In this document: positions 44,601 to 56,102 of the stretch, piece by piece
Numbering within the stretch: position 1 is the first letter of the stretch
How the letters are laid out: every line of letters starts with the position of its first letter
Translations under genes and position numbers: made by a program
Notes under the pieces: generated by a model
The model's input: only the letters and a program-made list of their open reading frames with translations
Told to the model about the DNA's origin: nothing
The model's database searches: none
NCBI RefSeq assembly: GCF_905404315.1
Contig: NC_066290.1
Coordinates: 8,369,453 to 8,433,452 of the forward strand
Length of the DNA stretch: 64,000 bases
Origin: Leptidea sinapis
Lineage: Eukaryota > Arthropoda > Insecta > Lepidoptera > Pieridae
Reading direction: 5' to 3'

Positions 44601-45597
44601 CCAGAAGTTACTCTACATCTTAGCAACAAATCCTGTACTTCAGCACTGATTAGTGGCTCAGGTAAACAACGAAGGTATAGTTTCAACACACTTGCAACAT
44701 CTATAGGGTGATGTCCTTCTGATACACAACCACCAGCATCAAGTAATCGCTGGAAAATAAATTAGATAATAATTACCTTTTGCATACATTTTAATTACTA
44801 CATATTTATATATAATGTTATGTTCCTATAATGGTATGTACTAGGATAGGTGAATGTACTAGAGTGGGGCTCTAGTACATACATACAAACATACTATATA
44901 CATGGAAAAAAATTATAATTTTTTACTCCTATTAATATAATATAGTTATCCCTACTAATATTATAAATGTGAATTTAAGTTTGTTTGTTACACTTTTACG
45001 CCAGAACTACTTAACTTAGAAGGAAGACAGAACTACTTAACGCAGAAGGACTTAGGCATACATTTTATCCCAAACAAATCCATGGTTCCCGCGTCGTTGT
45101 TAATATTCTAATTTGACTGCTTTGATAGAATCACACTAATATGTATGAGAATTCCACATTAAACAATCCAAATTTAATTTATTTATAATACTCGTCTTGA
45201 TGTTCCTATTATGGCCTCACCTTAATATCCTTTTGTCGAGTTTGGGATCCCGCTTTTCGAAACAACCCTTCGACTTGAGCATTGGCTCGCAGTACTGATG
45301 ACATTTCACTCACAACTACTGGAATACATAACGTACTACCACAACAAATTACACTACATGATGGCACTTTCATTAATGGTGCACCGAAAACAGTTTTATG
45401 ATCCTGCAAATCAATGTAACAGTAAATAATAATATAAAGTAAGTGTAGATATTATTTATTATTAGGTAAAAGATCTTACTTACTTTAACATTTTTTAAGA
45501 TTATTTTCTTGAGCCGATGTTTTAAGCCTGCCTTCTTCAATTCACCAACAATTATTGATTGTAATTTACCGTGATTAATTCCATCTGATAATAGCAT
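38671..45597 (-). CDS. RhoGAP54D: Rho GTPase-activating protein, ARHGAP11A / RhoGAP54D type
   Basis: Eight coding exons on the minus strand: 45597-45484, 45403-45221, 44749-44519, 43126-42986, 42140-42020, 41946-41802, 40332-40276 and 40201-38671. All have GT-AG junctions; joined length is 2,523 bases, 840 residues plus stop. An N-terminal helix (MLLSDGINHGKLQ) precedes a RhoGAP domain, about residues 40-240. It contains VEGLFRKAGSQ with the arginine finger, DVASVLKLYLRCLPEPLI, and SSNLAIVLAPSIMP. A basic patch (NRRKKRRSGSLNRML) aligns with the KRKRRQSVGDFVSG region of ARHGAP11A. ISALPQKELSFTPVKL matches its LPSNLF..TPVSV segment. The last exon encodes a Ser/Lys-rich tail of about 500 residues with a KEN motif (RRRSKENLTK). 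RhoGAPs stimulate GTP hydrolysis by Rho proteins; ARHGAP11A acts on RhoA in dividing cells. Start: first ATG upstream of the conserved region. Confidence 0.93.
40815..41081 (+). mobile_element. Jockey-type LINE 3' tail in RhoGAP intron
   Basis: It runs from CATCTGGATGTGTGACGGTC to TTTGTCCTCCTATTCCATTA plus A's. It is antisense to the host gene, between the exons at 40332 and 41802, and is well preserved. Confidence 0.88.
41455..41525 (-). repeat. tRNA-like remnant in RhoGAP intron
   Basis: The minus strand reads TTGGTTGAGCGGTGCCTG (A-box-like), then AGCAGGTTCAATTACTGC (B-box-like GGTTCAATTAC). There is no complete cloverleaf, so it is probably a SINE head. Confidence 0.35.
42695..42945 (-). 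repeat. SINE-like family S1 in RhoGAP intron
   Basis: AGGGATGAGACATTCAGCTC to TCTAGCCGGCATCCTGTGC and CCTCCCACTGGTG is the minus strand of S1, ending about 40 bases before the exon at 42986. Confidence 0.75.
43386..43600 (-). mobile_element. LINE C-terminal fragment (RTE/R4-like) in RhoGAP intron
   Basis: A frame of 69 residues reads RGQYRRWSDELVMIAGKTW, then MAKGRKEWKKLDEAF. The RRWSDE..AG..W......R..W..LEEAF pattern is the C-terminal end of many insect LINE polyproteins. No reverse transcriptase remains. Confidence 0.7.
44949..45135 (+). mobile_element. Helitron 5' fragment in RhoGAP intron
   Basis: It starts TCCCTACTAATATTATAAAT after an A, as in the other Helitrons of the window. No CTRR end was found, so the 3' end is truncated or diverged. 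Confidence 0.5.
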
Positions 45598-46184
45598 ATC
45601 GCTCTATTTTAAAAGCTCCAAAACACTCACATAGGTAGGTACTTAGTTAGAAAATGTCGTTACCTATTTTTGTAACTATTTAAATTTGTCTTGAATTGAC
45701 TTTTGACGAAACATGAAACATCACCTTAGAGTATTGAATTGGTAGTAATTGTATGGTATTGACATGACAAGACGTGCTAAGGATTAACTTCCCGTGTAGC
45801 AAAAAGCGTACCATTTTACATTTATTTAAATATATTCGGTCCCAACTCCCGCGTTTAACAATGTTATGTAGTGAATAATTTAAACAGGTTTAAAATAGTA
45901 GGGGTTTATTATTTTATTTTATGAATTATTATAATACCTAGCACTGTTCTAACACAGATGGGAATAAATCTGAAAAAGTGATGTATCTAATAACAAAAAT
46001 TTTAAAGTAATATTGAAGTGAGATGAGATGTTTCCTTAGTTCTTACAAGCATAGTACATACTAGCATTATGCTACACGTTAGATTGCTATAAGTTACAAT
46101 AGTGGTGGGTAGAAATAGGTGTCGCGGGGAAACATTGGTGGCAATTTTCCACGAAAACGTGCACGAACGAGTAAATAACCTCCA

Positions 46185-46495
46185 CGGACTCCTTTATGCT
46201 AGTGAGTGTGCGGTTACGGGGGATACCATATACACAATTTATCTTAAATAGTCATATATGGCCACAAATACTTTTATAGTATCGTTTTCACAACGCACGA
46301 CGTCATTATAAAAATATTTTATTGCAACGCAAACTGATCTGTCAGACGATGGCAAATCTCATAATGGCGACCGATCGGCTTGTATAAGTGTAAGTGTGTG
46401 TGCGCGTGGGGCTATGTATTTACTCGTTTACCGGGTTGTTTTGGTGCTTCACTGTTAAGTAAGGTGACACGGAGTACTTCTTTTTTTTTACTCGT
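46185..46495. mobile_element. hAT-type MITE, second copy
   Basis: It matches 36030-36330, including TTTATGCTAGTG, CACAAATACTTTTATAGTAT, GACGATGGCAAATCTCATAA and GTGACACGGAGTACTTC. The left terminus is shortened and no target duplication is evident. Confidence 0.75.
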
Positions 46496-48400
46496 CAGTG
46501 GCAAACGTGCTTGACATTTTTCTCCTTAGTTTTTTCCCTAGAACAATAATTTTCAACATCATCATTCTGTCAGTTGTGTCTGTCTGTTTTGCTTTATTTA
46601 TATTTTAATTTTTGAAGCAAAACTTCTATACGCAGCAATTATGCACGCTTGACTTGGGGAGTAAGTTGGTAACTGCGTATCGAGAGTGTGAGTGTGTACG
46701 AGACATAAGTTGAGAAGTAATTAAATGCTTAGCAATTATAAAATTAGGTGAGCCACAAAAAACAGCATTAAAATAATTTGGTCAGCATTCAAAGACTTTG
46801 TTTGCAATAAAAAACATCAGGCAGCAATCCTTGTTCCGCAAATAATTTTGATAATGGTCAAAAATTAAATCATAAATAGGCAGCATACAATAACATGACT
46901 TTGCTTAGTAAAATATAATCAGTCCGCAAAATAACTACTTAGTCAGCAAGATTTCATGATTGATCAGCAGATAAGCAGTATTGTATTTTAGTGGCTTATC
47001 TTATTGCCAATTGAAAGAAATGATTGGATAAAAGGAAGATGTGACTGTCCAGTCCATAATTTATAAAAATTGGTATGTTAGGTTATGTAAGAACAGTTAA
47101 AACAACGCACGAGCCGAGCGTAGTAGAGCGTAGGCGACTGCCAGAATCGAATTCTAGGCGTTAAAATGAACTTTTTTGCTTACCCTTTGAGGGTTAACCA
47201 AAATTTTTTTAAACAGGAGCAACTCATTGCAACTAATATAATTAATATGCTGTATAAAAATAATTACAAACATCCAGAATGACATAAATTTCTGATTGAT
47301 ATTGAAATGTTTGCTGGCCATGAGTTGCTGATCAATTAGCTATTTCTGCTCACAGATTATATTTTTCTGCTCACAAAAATACCAATACTATGCTATACTA
47401 ATACTAATACCATAGTATGTTATTTATGGTAGCATACTACCATAAATAACACCCATTTAAGTGTTTGAAGATGGAAAGAGAGAGGGTTACGTTGCGTATT
47501 TTAATGAATAATATTAATATATTTCTTTGTAAAATATATAAATAACAATAAAGATAACTAAATTACGATGTGACATTTATTTTAATTAAAGTTAATTTGT
47601 GTCAGTAATAAGTGTCGTACATGTAAAAGAAGTTTTACTTTAATCGCGCGTAAAGATTTTGTAAGTGCTAGAAAACTACTACTTCAAAACCTGCTTAAAA
47701 ACAGGTTAGGCTCAGGCCTTGCATACAAATAATAATAATCAGAGCCCTTGTATACAAAATCGACAACAGTAAGCGAAAAAATCCTAACAGTTTTTTTTTC
47801 AACTCGTTCATATCGGATGAGGAAATAGTCGAGATTTTTTTGTTTTTTTTACTCACGCTTTCACGTCAGAGTTGCAGTTGTATTTATCGCATTGATCATT
47901 GAATAGCCCGCACTAGCGCTACAGTAAGTTATTTTGATTCTTAAATCTTAAGAAGGTTTCAGCTTATGTTTACGACTTGTCAATAAAAATCAGTTATAGT
48001 AGCAATAGATTAGCTTTCCTTCTCTATCTTGTTGTATCTCCGTTAGAGATGTTCTTCCCCCTCGCATGTTTCTTGTCTATACGCTGGTATATAGTGAATC
48101 TTTCGTATCAATCATAGGATTTTTCTTGCACCTCATAAGGATATCTTCAAAATAACAACAATAAGTACTTTGTTTGTGTTGTTGTTGTCGTTGTTGTTGC
48201 TAGTATAGTATGCTTATACATCTTTTTGTGTTCTCATCGCGTTGACAACTGTGCAGGTTTTTTTTCATATTACTATTTGTTCAAATATGCGTACCATCTG
48301 CGCTATAGATAGCTGTGCGTCAATATTATAGGATTTTGCGCGGCAACAACAGATACTACAGAAACTGATGACCTATATTAAAAAAAAACAGCATATATTT
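46496..48400. other. Intergenic stretch with scattered repeat remnants
   Basis: No domain-bearing frame. At 47080-47170, GGTTATGTAAGAACAGTTAA and GACTGCCAGAATCGAATTC resemble the interior of the MITE at 60939-61261. The 46750-46990 part has frequent CAGCA/CCGCA words at irregular intervals. Nothing else is recognised. Confidence 0.4.
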
Positions 48401-48408
48401 GCAGGTTA

Positions 48409-48414
48409 TTTATT
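48409..48414 (-). terminator. Polyadenylation signal abutting a stop codon
   Basis: On the minus strand the stop TAA (48417-48415) is followed immediately by AATAAA. The 3' UTR of this gene would be only a few tens of bases if this signal is used. Confidence 0.55.
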
Positions 48415-50724
48415 TTATGGAACTGCTGTATTTAGAGCATGTAATCTTTCTTCAGTTTTTTCATGTAGATCTTTTATAAAAGAAATAGTGTCACGTATAT
48501 CAACGTCGTAACGAACAACACTTTGGTACATCCGCATCAAATTTTTTAAATCTGGAGGATGGTATTGGTCCTCATTATTATATCGATGTTGTGCATGTGC
48601 TACTAATTTCAACTGATCGTATCGTAATCTTCTCAGTCTACAAATTAAATATCCTAATCTATATCGATAATCCGTCCGCAATGGCTCCTTTTGAATCAAC
48701 GCTCGCTTAATGAAATATCTTGTATGTATCAAGAATTCGTAACTCATATTTTTTAATTTATATGTATTTTCAGTATTTATACCATGTGTTGTTGGCCACC
48801 ATCGTCTTGTCATATTCGCCACCGATTTACTTATATTATTGAATTCGGTGACGTCTTGCGTAATTATTTTTGGATTATACGGCTGTATAATATTGGAAAG
48901 TGCAAATGGTGGTTCATATTCTGTTTCCTGATCGTTATCAGAGGATTCGTCACTATCATCGTCACTTTCACCATCTTGTGGTAGAAATAAGTGATCTAAT
49001 TTTCCTACTTTACCGAAAAGAAGTGTGTCTGGTGAAATTGAATTGTCATTGAAGATCAATGTGGGGTCTTTCTTTGCTGAACCTGAAAAATAAATATATC
49101 TTTGATGAAGGTGTTAAAAAAATAAGTAAAAATTATATGTTTTTATTAAAAACGTTTTTCTATTTATTAATATAAATGTTAACCCCACGATAGTAATCCG
49201 TATCAGATATAATAAACTTATGCACATGGAAAAAATTGGAACCCATATAGATTCATCATGTCCGTCTATCCGTCCGTATGTCACAGCCACTTTAACGACT
49301 ATACTGTTGAAACTTGGTAAGTAGATGTATTCGGTGAACGGTATTATGGTTTTCACATAAAAATAGAAAAAAAACAATAAATTTTTGGGGTTCCCCATAC
49401 TTAGAACTGAAACTCTGGTATCTATGGATAGGTCTTCAAAAATGATATTGAGGTTTCTAATATAATTTTTTTCTTAACTAAATAGTTTGTGCAACAGACA
49501 CGTCCTGTTAAGATATGAGACCCCTCCCCCCCCCCTAACTTCTAAAATAAGAGAATGATAAAACTAAAAAATATATATAATATATAGTATGCAAACTTCC
49601 ACCGAAATTAGGTTTGAACGAGATCCAGTAAGAAGTTTTTTTAAATACACTATTATTAAAAAGTTGCAACGAACTACAACTGCTTTTATATTATATTACT
49701 TGCTGCTACGGAACCCTTCATGGGCGAGTCCGACTTACACTTGGCCGCTTTTTTTGGTACTTTAGCCTTCAGCTCTAACAGCGATTCAGTATTATCTCCT
49801 CAAACAAAACTAGGTAAACAATTTCTGAACTATCGTCGCCGACACGCGTCTTATAGTTAACCAACAGAAATGCCGTAGTAGAGTAGCAAATTCAGTTATT
49901 AGACGTTTTCGCAATACCATAGATTTGGACTAAGAATATCAAATTATGTTGAATGCAGAGAGCTGTGACCTGACCATAATCATGTGTGTGTTAATAAATT
50001 TAAGCAATGCTTTTAATTTAAAATTTTACACTAAGTAGGTTAAATTGATAAAAAAATATATGATGATTTTTTTCCAAATGTAACAACACAATCTTTTACA
50101 GAATAATTTCGATAAAAATGCGGTCTAATTTGGCAGGACACTAATGGTCACTAAACTGTTTTAAAACGGTGTCATGATCTTCATCTATTCCGTCTCGTTC
50201 TCTCAACAACTATAATAACTATCGTTACACAAAAACGGTAGTCTTAGTAGTTACATTACTAATTATTAATGTGTGAGAAAGTGAGATAACTATTATAGTT
50301 TTCTCATTTTCACACACACCGTAGACGGTTCGTCTATTACGGTTCGGTAAACTAGCAAAAGCATAGCTTTTATTCCAACAACAGGAAACTCCGGATCATG
50401 ATTCTGCGGTTGCAATGATTATATTTGCATGCTGACTTGAAATACATGAGCACATTATTTAGTTAGACCTGACCCCTAGTGAATCCTATTTATTGCCGAA
50501 ATTGGTTTATTTTCCGAGAGGACAAAAGAAGGACGAAAATGATGAAGTATTGCTCATCGCAACATACAGAACTTTTTAACTTACAAAGTTTAATATAATA
50601 ATTAATTACCGGCAACGTAATCATTCTCACTTTTTATTATACGCGATCCTCGTAAAAAGGTAATCTTTATGAAAAAACACACATGCTTACTTAATTTAAG
50701 AATCAAAAGCAGTAGAATTCTCAT
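48415..50724 (-). CDS. Unrecognised, probably secreted 233-aa protein (two exons)
   Basis: Exon 1 is 50724-50691 and exon 2 is 49082-48415. The donor GTAAGC and acceptor TTTTTCAG join in frame, splitting a Ser codon, to give 702 bases. Residues 1-14 (MRILLLLILKL then SSA) form a compact signal peptide with a plausible cut before Lys15. The mature part has a strongly acidic stretch (about residues 48-68, GESDDDSDESSDND). A basic, likely alpha-helical second half follows, with RRWWPTTHG, YRYRLGYLICRLRRLRYDQL and KTEERLHALN. Only one Cys is present, so it is not a disulphide-rich peptide. No family is recognised. In-frame ATGs upstream (to 50802) would add 26 residues; the inner ATG was chosen because it places the hydrophobic core at the N-terminus. 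Confidence 0.7.
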
Positions 50725-50802
50725 GTTCGTATTATTATGATAATTATAAGGTGTATTCAACCTTATCAAATACTTACAAACAAGCTTTTCATTATTCATC
50801 AT

Positions 50803-51751
50803 TAAATTTTTATTACCTGTAGCGGTTGTTAATTTTCAATAATAATAATGATTAATTATAAATATTTAATGGATATTGGGTACAATTTTCTCGCCCACAT
50901 ATTTACTTGTTTTTATAAAACTTAATTATACACGTTAAACTATATGAGAGAAACAATTTACCAGTTTTCTTAATTTATGTATAAGCCGCGCTATATGTTA
51001 TACAGTATGGTTTGCAAATATATGAAATAAATGAAAATATAAGTCATACTGGGCCACAGAAGTATAGTAAAAATAATAATTAAATTAAAATCCCTAAATT
51101 ATAAAAAAGAAATTTTCAAAGAAACTAATTATCAAAATTGAGTTAGAAAAAAGAAAACAGTCTGTTTAGACTACGTACTTTGACCCCGAGGAGCGACAAC
51201 GTAGCTCACGGTGGCGAATTGGCTGTTACTTCTCTTCTCGTAAACAAGCTCTTAACAATAACATAATTACTAACGAAGAAATGAAAATTGATTGAAACAT
51301 TTCACTTGAACTTTAAGAAAGTTAAATTAATAAATACAACTTTAACACCTTTACTTTTTCAACAAAAACTTGAAACAATCGCGGGCTACGTAAAGCACTC
51401 GCTTTGACACTCCAGACATCGGACACACATTCCGAAAGCTCGCGTTAAACTGAACAACAAATTACAAATACTTAAATAAAATAGCGAAAATAAATAAAGG
51501 CGTAAATAGGGCATATCCCACAATTCTAGTTTATCGATACTTTATTTACAATTACTAACCAACAATCTAAGCAAGGCATTAAAAACTAGTAGTTTTGTGT
51601 TATTCGAATGTTTTAATATTTTTAACAATTAATAAATTAATGAATGGATAAGCTTTGTAAAAAAATAGTTTATTTTTGTAAGTTCAACACTGAACACAAT
51701 GGTTTCGTAAAACCATTGTTTTCTGAGTGATTTCCTGAGCAGCGAACAAGT
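50803..51751. other. Upstream flank of the secreted-protein gene
   Basis: AT-rich, without open frames of interest and without repeats recognised elsewhere in the window. Confidence 0.35.
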
Positions 51752-52062
51752 GGGAGGCTCCTTTGCACAGGATGCCGGCTAGATTATGGATACCACAACG
51801 GCGCCTATTTCTGCCGTGAAGCAGTAATGTGTTATCATTACTGTGTTTCGGTCAGAAGGGCACTGTAGCTAGTGAAATTACTGGGCAAATGAGACCTATC
51901 ATCTTATGTCTCAAGGTGACGAGCGCAGTTGTAGAGCCGCTCAGAATTTTTGGGGTTTTTCAAGAATCCTGAGCGGCACTGCATTGTAATGGGCAGGGCT
52001 TATCCATCACCATCAGCTGTGCGTCCTGCTTGTCTCGTCCCTTATTTTCATAAAAAAAAAGT
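51752..52062 (+). repeat. SINE-like family S1, full-length copy
   Basis: The most complete copy: AGTGGGAGGCTCCTTTGCAC, GGTCAGAAGGGCACTGTAGC, AAGAATCCTGAGCGGCACTG, and CTTGTCTCGTCCCTTATTTT followed by A's. Confidence 0.82.
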
Positions 52063-52334
52063 AATTTGGTCCGATTTTTGATAGGTTGCTTTCAAATTAC
52101 AAACAAGTAATAAATTGTTATTGTTTAGTTCTTCCTTATTCACAATGATTATCTCTAAACTACTTCAAAATTTACAAAAATAAAATTCTGAAGCTGCTTA
52201 GTTTTAAATACCTAGGTAGGTGTAGTATTTTTACAATAATCATTACAGAACAATTTCAAAATAGACTTAAACAGCTTATTATTTATCGATTACAATTCCC
52301 TTTAAAGAAAGCTAATTATCGCTAGAAGATGTCC

Positions 52335-52470
52335 TTCCCTACGCCGGACGACGTTAACCTTGCCGTTGAATAGCGCCGCAGTCAAAGAGACACCGCCGGC
52401 ACGTGTATCTCATTGACGGCCGCGGGCGGCGCAATTCAAAGGCAGCTAATCAAAGCGGCAACGCTGCCTT
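52335..52470. other. Short GC- and CpG-rich island
   Basis: About 135 bases of GC-rich sequence (ACGCCGGACGACG, CACCGCCGGCACGTGTATCT, GGCCGCGGGCGGCGC) in AT-rich surroundings, with a CACGTG E-box-like hexamer. No long frame crosses it. It could be a promoter, an unrecognised exon or the end of a transposon. Confidence 0.4.
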
Positions 52471-52690
52471 TATTAAAATATTCAAGTTCATTAAATCATT
52501 TACCCAGAAACACAAATCTTACAGGATGTTTAAATTCGTACAAAATGAAAAGCCTACTTTTTGACAAAACCACTGCACGGATTTCGTTAATTTTGGTATA
52601 TCGTCAGCTAATATGCTAACAAGTATGTACCTATATTTATTTCATATAAGCTGTTTCCATACTGTATTTATAATAACCAAAATATTATGT

Positions 52691-52960
52691 TAATGCTTTT
52701 CAAAATACTCTCCTTTACATTTTAAACATTTTTTCATGCGATTAAACCATTTTTTAAAATACACATATCTGAAGGCATGCTTTCTACGTGCTGATTGGAC
52801 GCTATCACTCTCGGAAAGTCTCTTCGGAATCGGTAAAAGTGAAACCTCTTATCAAAACTTTAATTTTGGGGAAAATACAGAAATCACAGGGTGCTAGGTC
52901 GGGGCAATGTGCCGTAGTCTGCTAACTGCAGAAAAATCAATGGACCATTTTCTTCCTCTC
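52691..52960 (-). pseudogene. Mariner transposase C-terminal fragment
   Basis: The minus strand encodes HCPDLAPCDFCIFPKIKVLI, matching the mariner PYSPDLAPCDFFLFPKLK block that holds the third catalytic Asp. After a frameshift it continues FKKWFNRMKKCL..GEYFEKH and a TAA at 52691. The rest of the transposase is missing. Confidence 0.8.
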
Positions 52961-52974
52961 CCATTATCTTATTT

Positions 52975-53545
52975 TAATAAACAAAAAGACATACATAAAT
53001 AATATAAGATACAAAAAAATAATAATTGTAGACTAAAAACATTTTGGGAGCCATCGTTAGTAAAATTATTAAAATCATTACTGTAAATACATTTCGGTTT
53101 GGTTTTGTTATGTCTGTATGTTTTTTATTATTTTATGTACAAATAACTGATATCATCAATGTGGCTATATATTATAATCAATATTAAATTAAATTCTTAT
53201 AAAATCAATGACACTTTATTTACCTAATTTCAATGCAGTTTTACTACTTTTTAACTTTTACTAGATGAACTCATGAATGAATAGTAGTAGTAGGCTTAGA
53301 TCACGGGGTACCTACGGTAACATATCTGATGAATTATTCTGTATTTTTCTATTCAAATACGAAGCGATTAGCAAATTATATGTATCTCTTTTTCACTTGC
53401 GATAATTGCATTAGCTATCCTTCTTTGACGTGTAATCGTAATGTAGTGTGCTATTGCAATGTTAAATTATTCATGTGTGCGCTTGTGTATCAATTACAAA
53501 CACCGAATGTTGTCTAGGTAACCTATCTATACTTATAATATCATT
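52975..53545 (+). repeat. Repeat composite matching 31.5-33.0 kb
   Basis: 52975-53190 matches part of the inverted-repeat element (ATGTCTGTATGTTTTTTATT, ATATCATCAATGTGGCTATA, and its interior TTTTGGGAGCC). 53210-53545 matches the 330-base block at 32690-33027. The order is the same as upstream of Jockey copy A. Confidence 0.75.
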
Positions 53546-53870
53546 GGTTCTAACTGTATTATTAACACAATATTTTAATAGGCAAACGTGATTTATATGA
53601 AATCACTTTTGTAATATTACTATTGATATGTTATGTAAAAGTACCATCTCTTATAAATATATATTTACTTATCAAGACATGCTTTTCTTTAGTATGTTTA
53701 ATTCATTTACATTCCCAATCAGCTGCTGAGTGTGTGAAATTGTGTCATACGATTTAACTCCGTTAGGGGTTATTTTAGTCATAATCATAAAATTTTGACA
53801 CTAAATATTCTAAGGTCATAAGATTATGACAACACCCAAGACTTTTGTCAAAACTATTGCTATTGATTAA

Positions 53871-53886
53871 CCCCCTTATTCATAAT
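53871..53886 (+). repeat. Left inverted terminus of a possible 6.5-kb element
   Basis: CCCCCTTATTCATAAT, the exact reverse complement of 60377-60392. Similarity continues weakly inward (AACTTAAA, then CTCAGTCTG-like words). Confidence 0.5.
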
Positions 53887-53944
53887 GCCCCGATAACTTA
53901 AAACAGCCGCTTAGGAGTGTTTTTTCTCATTCTGACTTAGGTCT

Positions 53945-56013
53945 GTAGCTGGATATTTTTATACCAAGCTCTGTAGTACCGATCGGAGGCAGATCACAGC
54001 CCTGGTTCGATGCGTCAGTTAAAGCAGCATCTGACTGCAAAAAACAGGCGTATCGAACTTGGTTTGCGGCGCTGGCTCAAAAGATCCGAACTGCAAAGTT
54101 CTGAAGAGGAAATATAACCGTGCCTCCAGATTTTTTAAGCGGCAAATCGCCCGTGCGAAATCGAAGCACGTCGTCAAAATTGGCGAGCAGCTTTCCAGTT
54201 ACCCGACCGGAACACGCAAGTTCTGGTCGTTGTTGAAAGCTGCTCTTGGTAACTTCAACCAGCCGTCCATGCTGCCGTTGCACATGAGGAATGACACCCT
54301 GGCCCATACGGCAAAAGAGAAAGCCGATCTCCTGTGCACTCTTTTTGCCTCCAACTTGACTCTTGACGACAACGGAAAAACACCGCCGACCATCCCGCGG
54401 TGTCAGAGCTCCATGCATGAAGTACAGTTCAGACAAAAAACTGTTCGGCGAGCTCTGTTTTCGTTGGACGTCAGGAAGTCGAACGTGTGCCCCTGAGTTG
54501 ACGCCGGTGCTAACGCGTTTATTTCGGCACTCTTATTCAAAAGGCGTAGTCCCTGACTCATGGAAGTCAGCCCTTGTCCATCCGATCCAAAAAAAAGGAG
54601 ACAGTTCGGATCCGGCAAAAAACAGGCCTATAGCGATTACCTCCCTGCTTTCCAAAATCAGTTGTCACCAGTTGATCAACGACCGGCAGTACGGCTTTCG
54701 CCATGGTCGGTCGACTGGCGATCTTTTGGTATACCTAACACATAGATGGGTGGCGGCTATTGAAAGCAAGGGGAAGGCCCGGCAGTTAGCCTGGATATAG
54801 CGAAGGCCTTTGATCGTGTATGGCACAAGGCACTCCTCTCAAAACTTCCATCATTTGGGCTTCCCGAGAGCTTATGCAAGTGGACCTCCAGCTTCCTCAC
54901 TGGGCGCAGCATACAGGTCGTTGTCGACGGTTATTGCTCGATTCCAAAGCCCGTGAACGCTGGAGTGTCCCAAGGCTGTGAGCTATCTTCACTCTGTTTC
55001 TTCTGCATATCAATGATGTGTTGGACACCTCCAACATACATTGCTATGCAGACGACAGCACTGGTGATGTCGTATACACGGGCCATGCAGGTCTCTCTCG
55101 GGAAATCGTCGACCAGCGCCGGGAGAAACTTGTGTCTTCTATCGAGTCCTCTCTCGAGAAGGTCGCGGAATGGGGTAAATTGAACGTTGTCCAATTGAAC
55201 CCCCAGAAGACTCAAGTTTGCGCGTTTACCACTAAAAAGACCCCATTTGCCGTATCACCGCTCTTCGACAACACTTCCCTTAAAGCCTCGCCTAGTATCG
55301 GAATACTGGGTCTCGAAATCTCGAGTGATTGCCAATTCCGTAGCCATCTGGAGGGCAAAGCCAAATTGGTTTAGAAGAAGCTGGGGATCATTAATAGAGC
55401 ACGGCAATACTTCAAGCCGGCCCACATTCTAGCACTCTACAAAGCGCAGGTCCGGCCACACATGGAGTATTGCTGTCATCTCTGGTCTGGCGCACCCTGG
55501 GGTGCAGATACTGGTATCTGCTCGATCCATTTGACCGCGTGCAACGCAGAGCAGCTTGAATTGTCGGGGACCCAGTTCGGGGACTCTATGAACGGCTGGA
55601 TCACTTGGCATTGCGTAGAGACGTCGTTTCATTGTGTGTCTTCTACCGCATTTATCACGGGGAGTGTTCCGAAGAGCTATTTAACCTAATTCCTGCCGCC
55701 GAATTCCACCTTCGCACGACACGCCTAAATTAGGATATCATCCCCACCATCTAGATGTGTGGCGGTCCTCCACAGTGCAGCTTTCAAGGAGCTTTCTTCT
55801 TCGTACAACTAAGCTGACTGGAATGAGCTTCCTTGTGCGGTGTTATCGGGACGATACGACATGGGTACCTTCAAAAAAAGCGCGTACACCTTCCTTAAAC
55901 GCCGGTAACGCTCTTGTGATTCCTCTGGTTTTGCAAGAGAATGTGGGCGGCAGTGATCACTTAACACCAGGTGACCCGTACGCTCGTTTGTCCTCCTGTT
56001 TCATAAAAAAAAC
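53945..56013 (+). mobile_element. Jockey-clade LINE, copy B, damaged
   Basis: Highly similar to copy A from GGATATTTTTATACCAAGCT (53951) to the tail ending in A's at 56013. It retains RASRFFKRQIARAKSKH, which copy A has lost, the ADDST catalytic box near 55047 and TKKTPFAVSPLFDNTSL. It has deletions of about 35 bases near 54483 and about 34-45 bases near 54658, and an in-frame TAG near 55372. Confidence 0.9.
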
Positions 56014-56102
56014 CTACAACCAATAATATCAATTAATACAAATATCTTATATCTAAATTATAACGTAATAATACCTTCGTAGCATTATACATCGTAGAAA
56101 TA

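Noticed and set aside
54077..54436. 119-residue minus-strand frame
   Set aside because: Antisense of the Jockey LINE copy B; a similar shadow lies opposite copy A.
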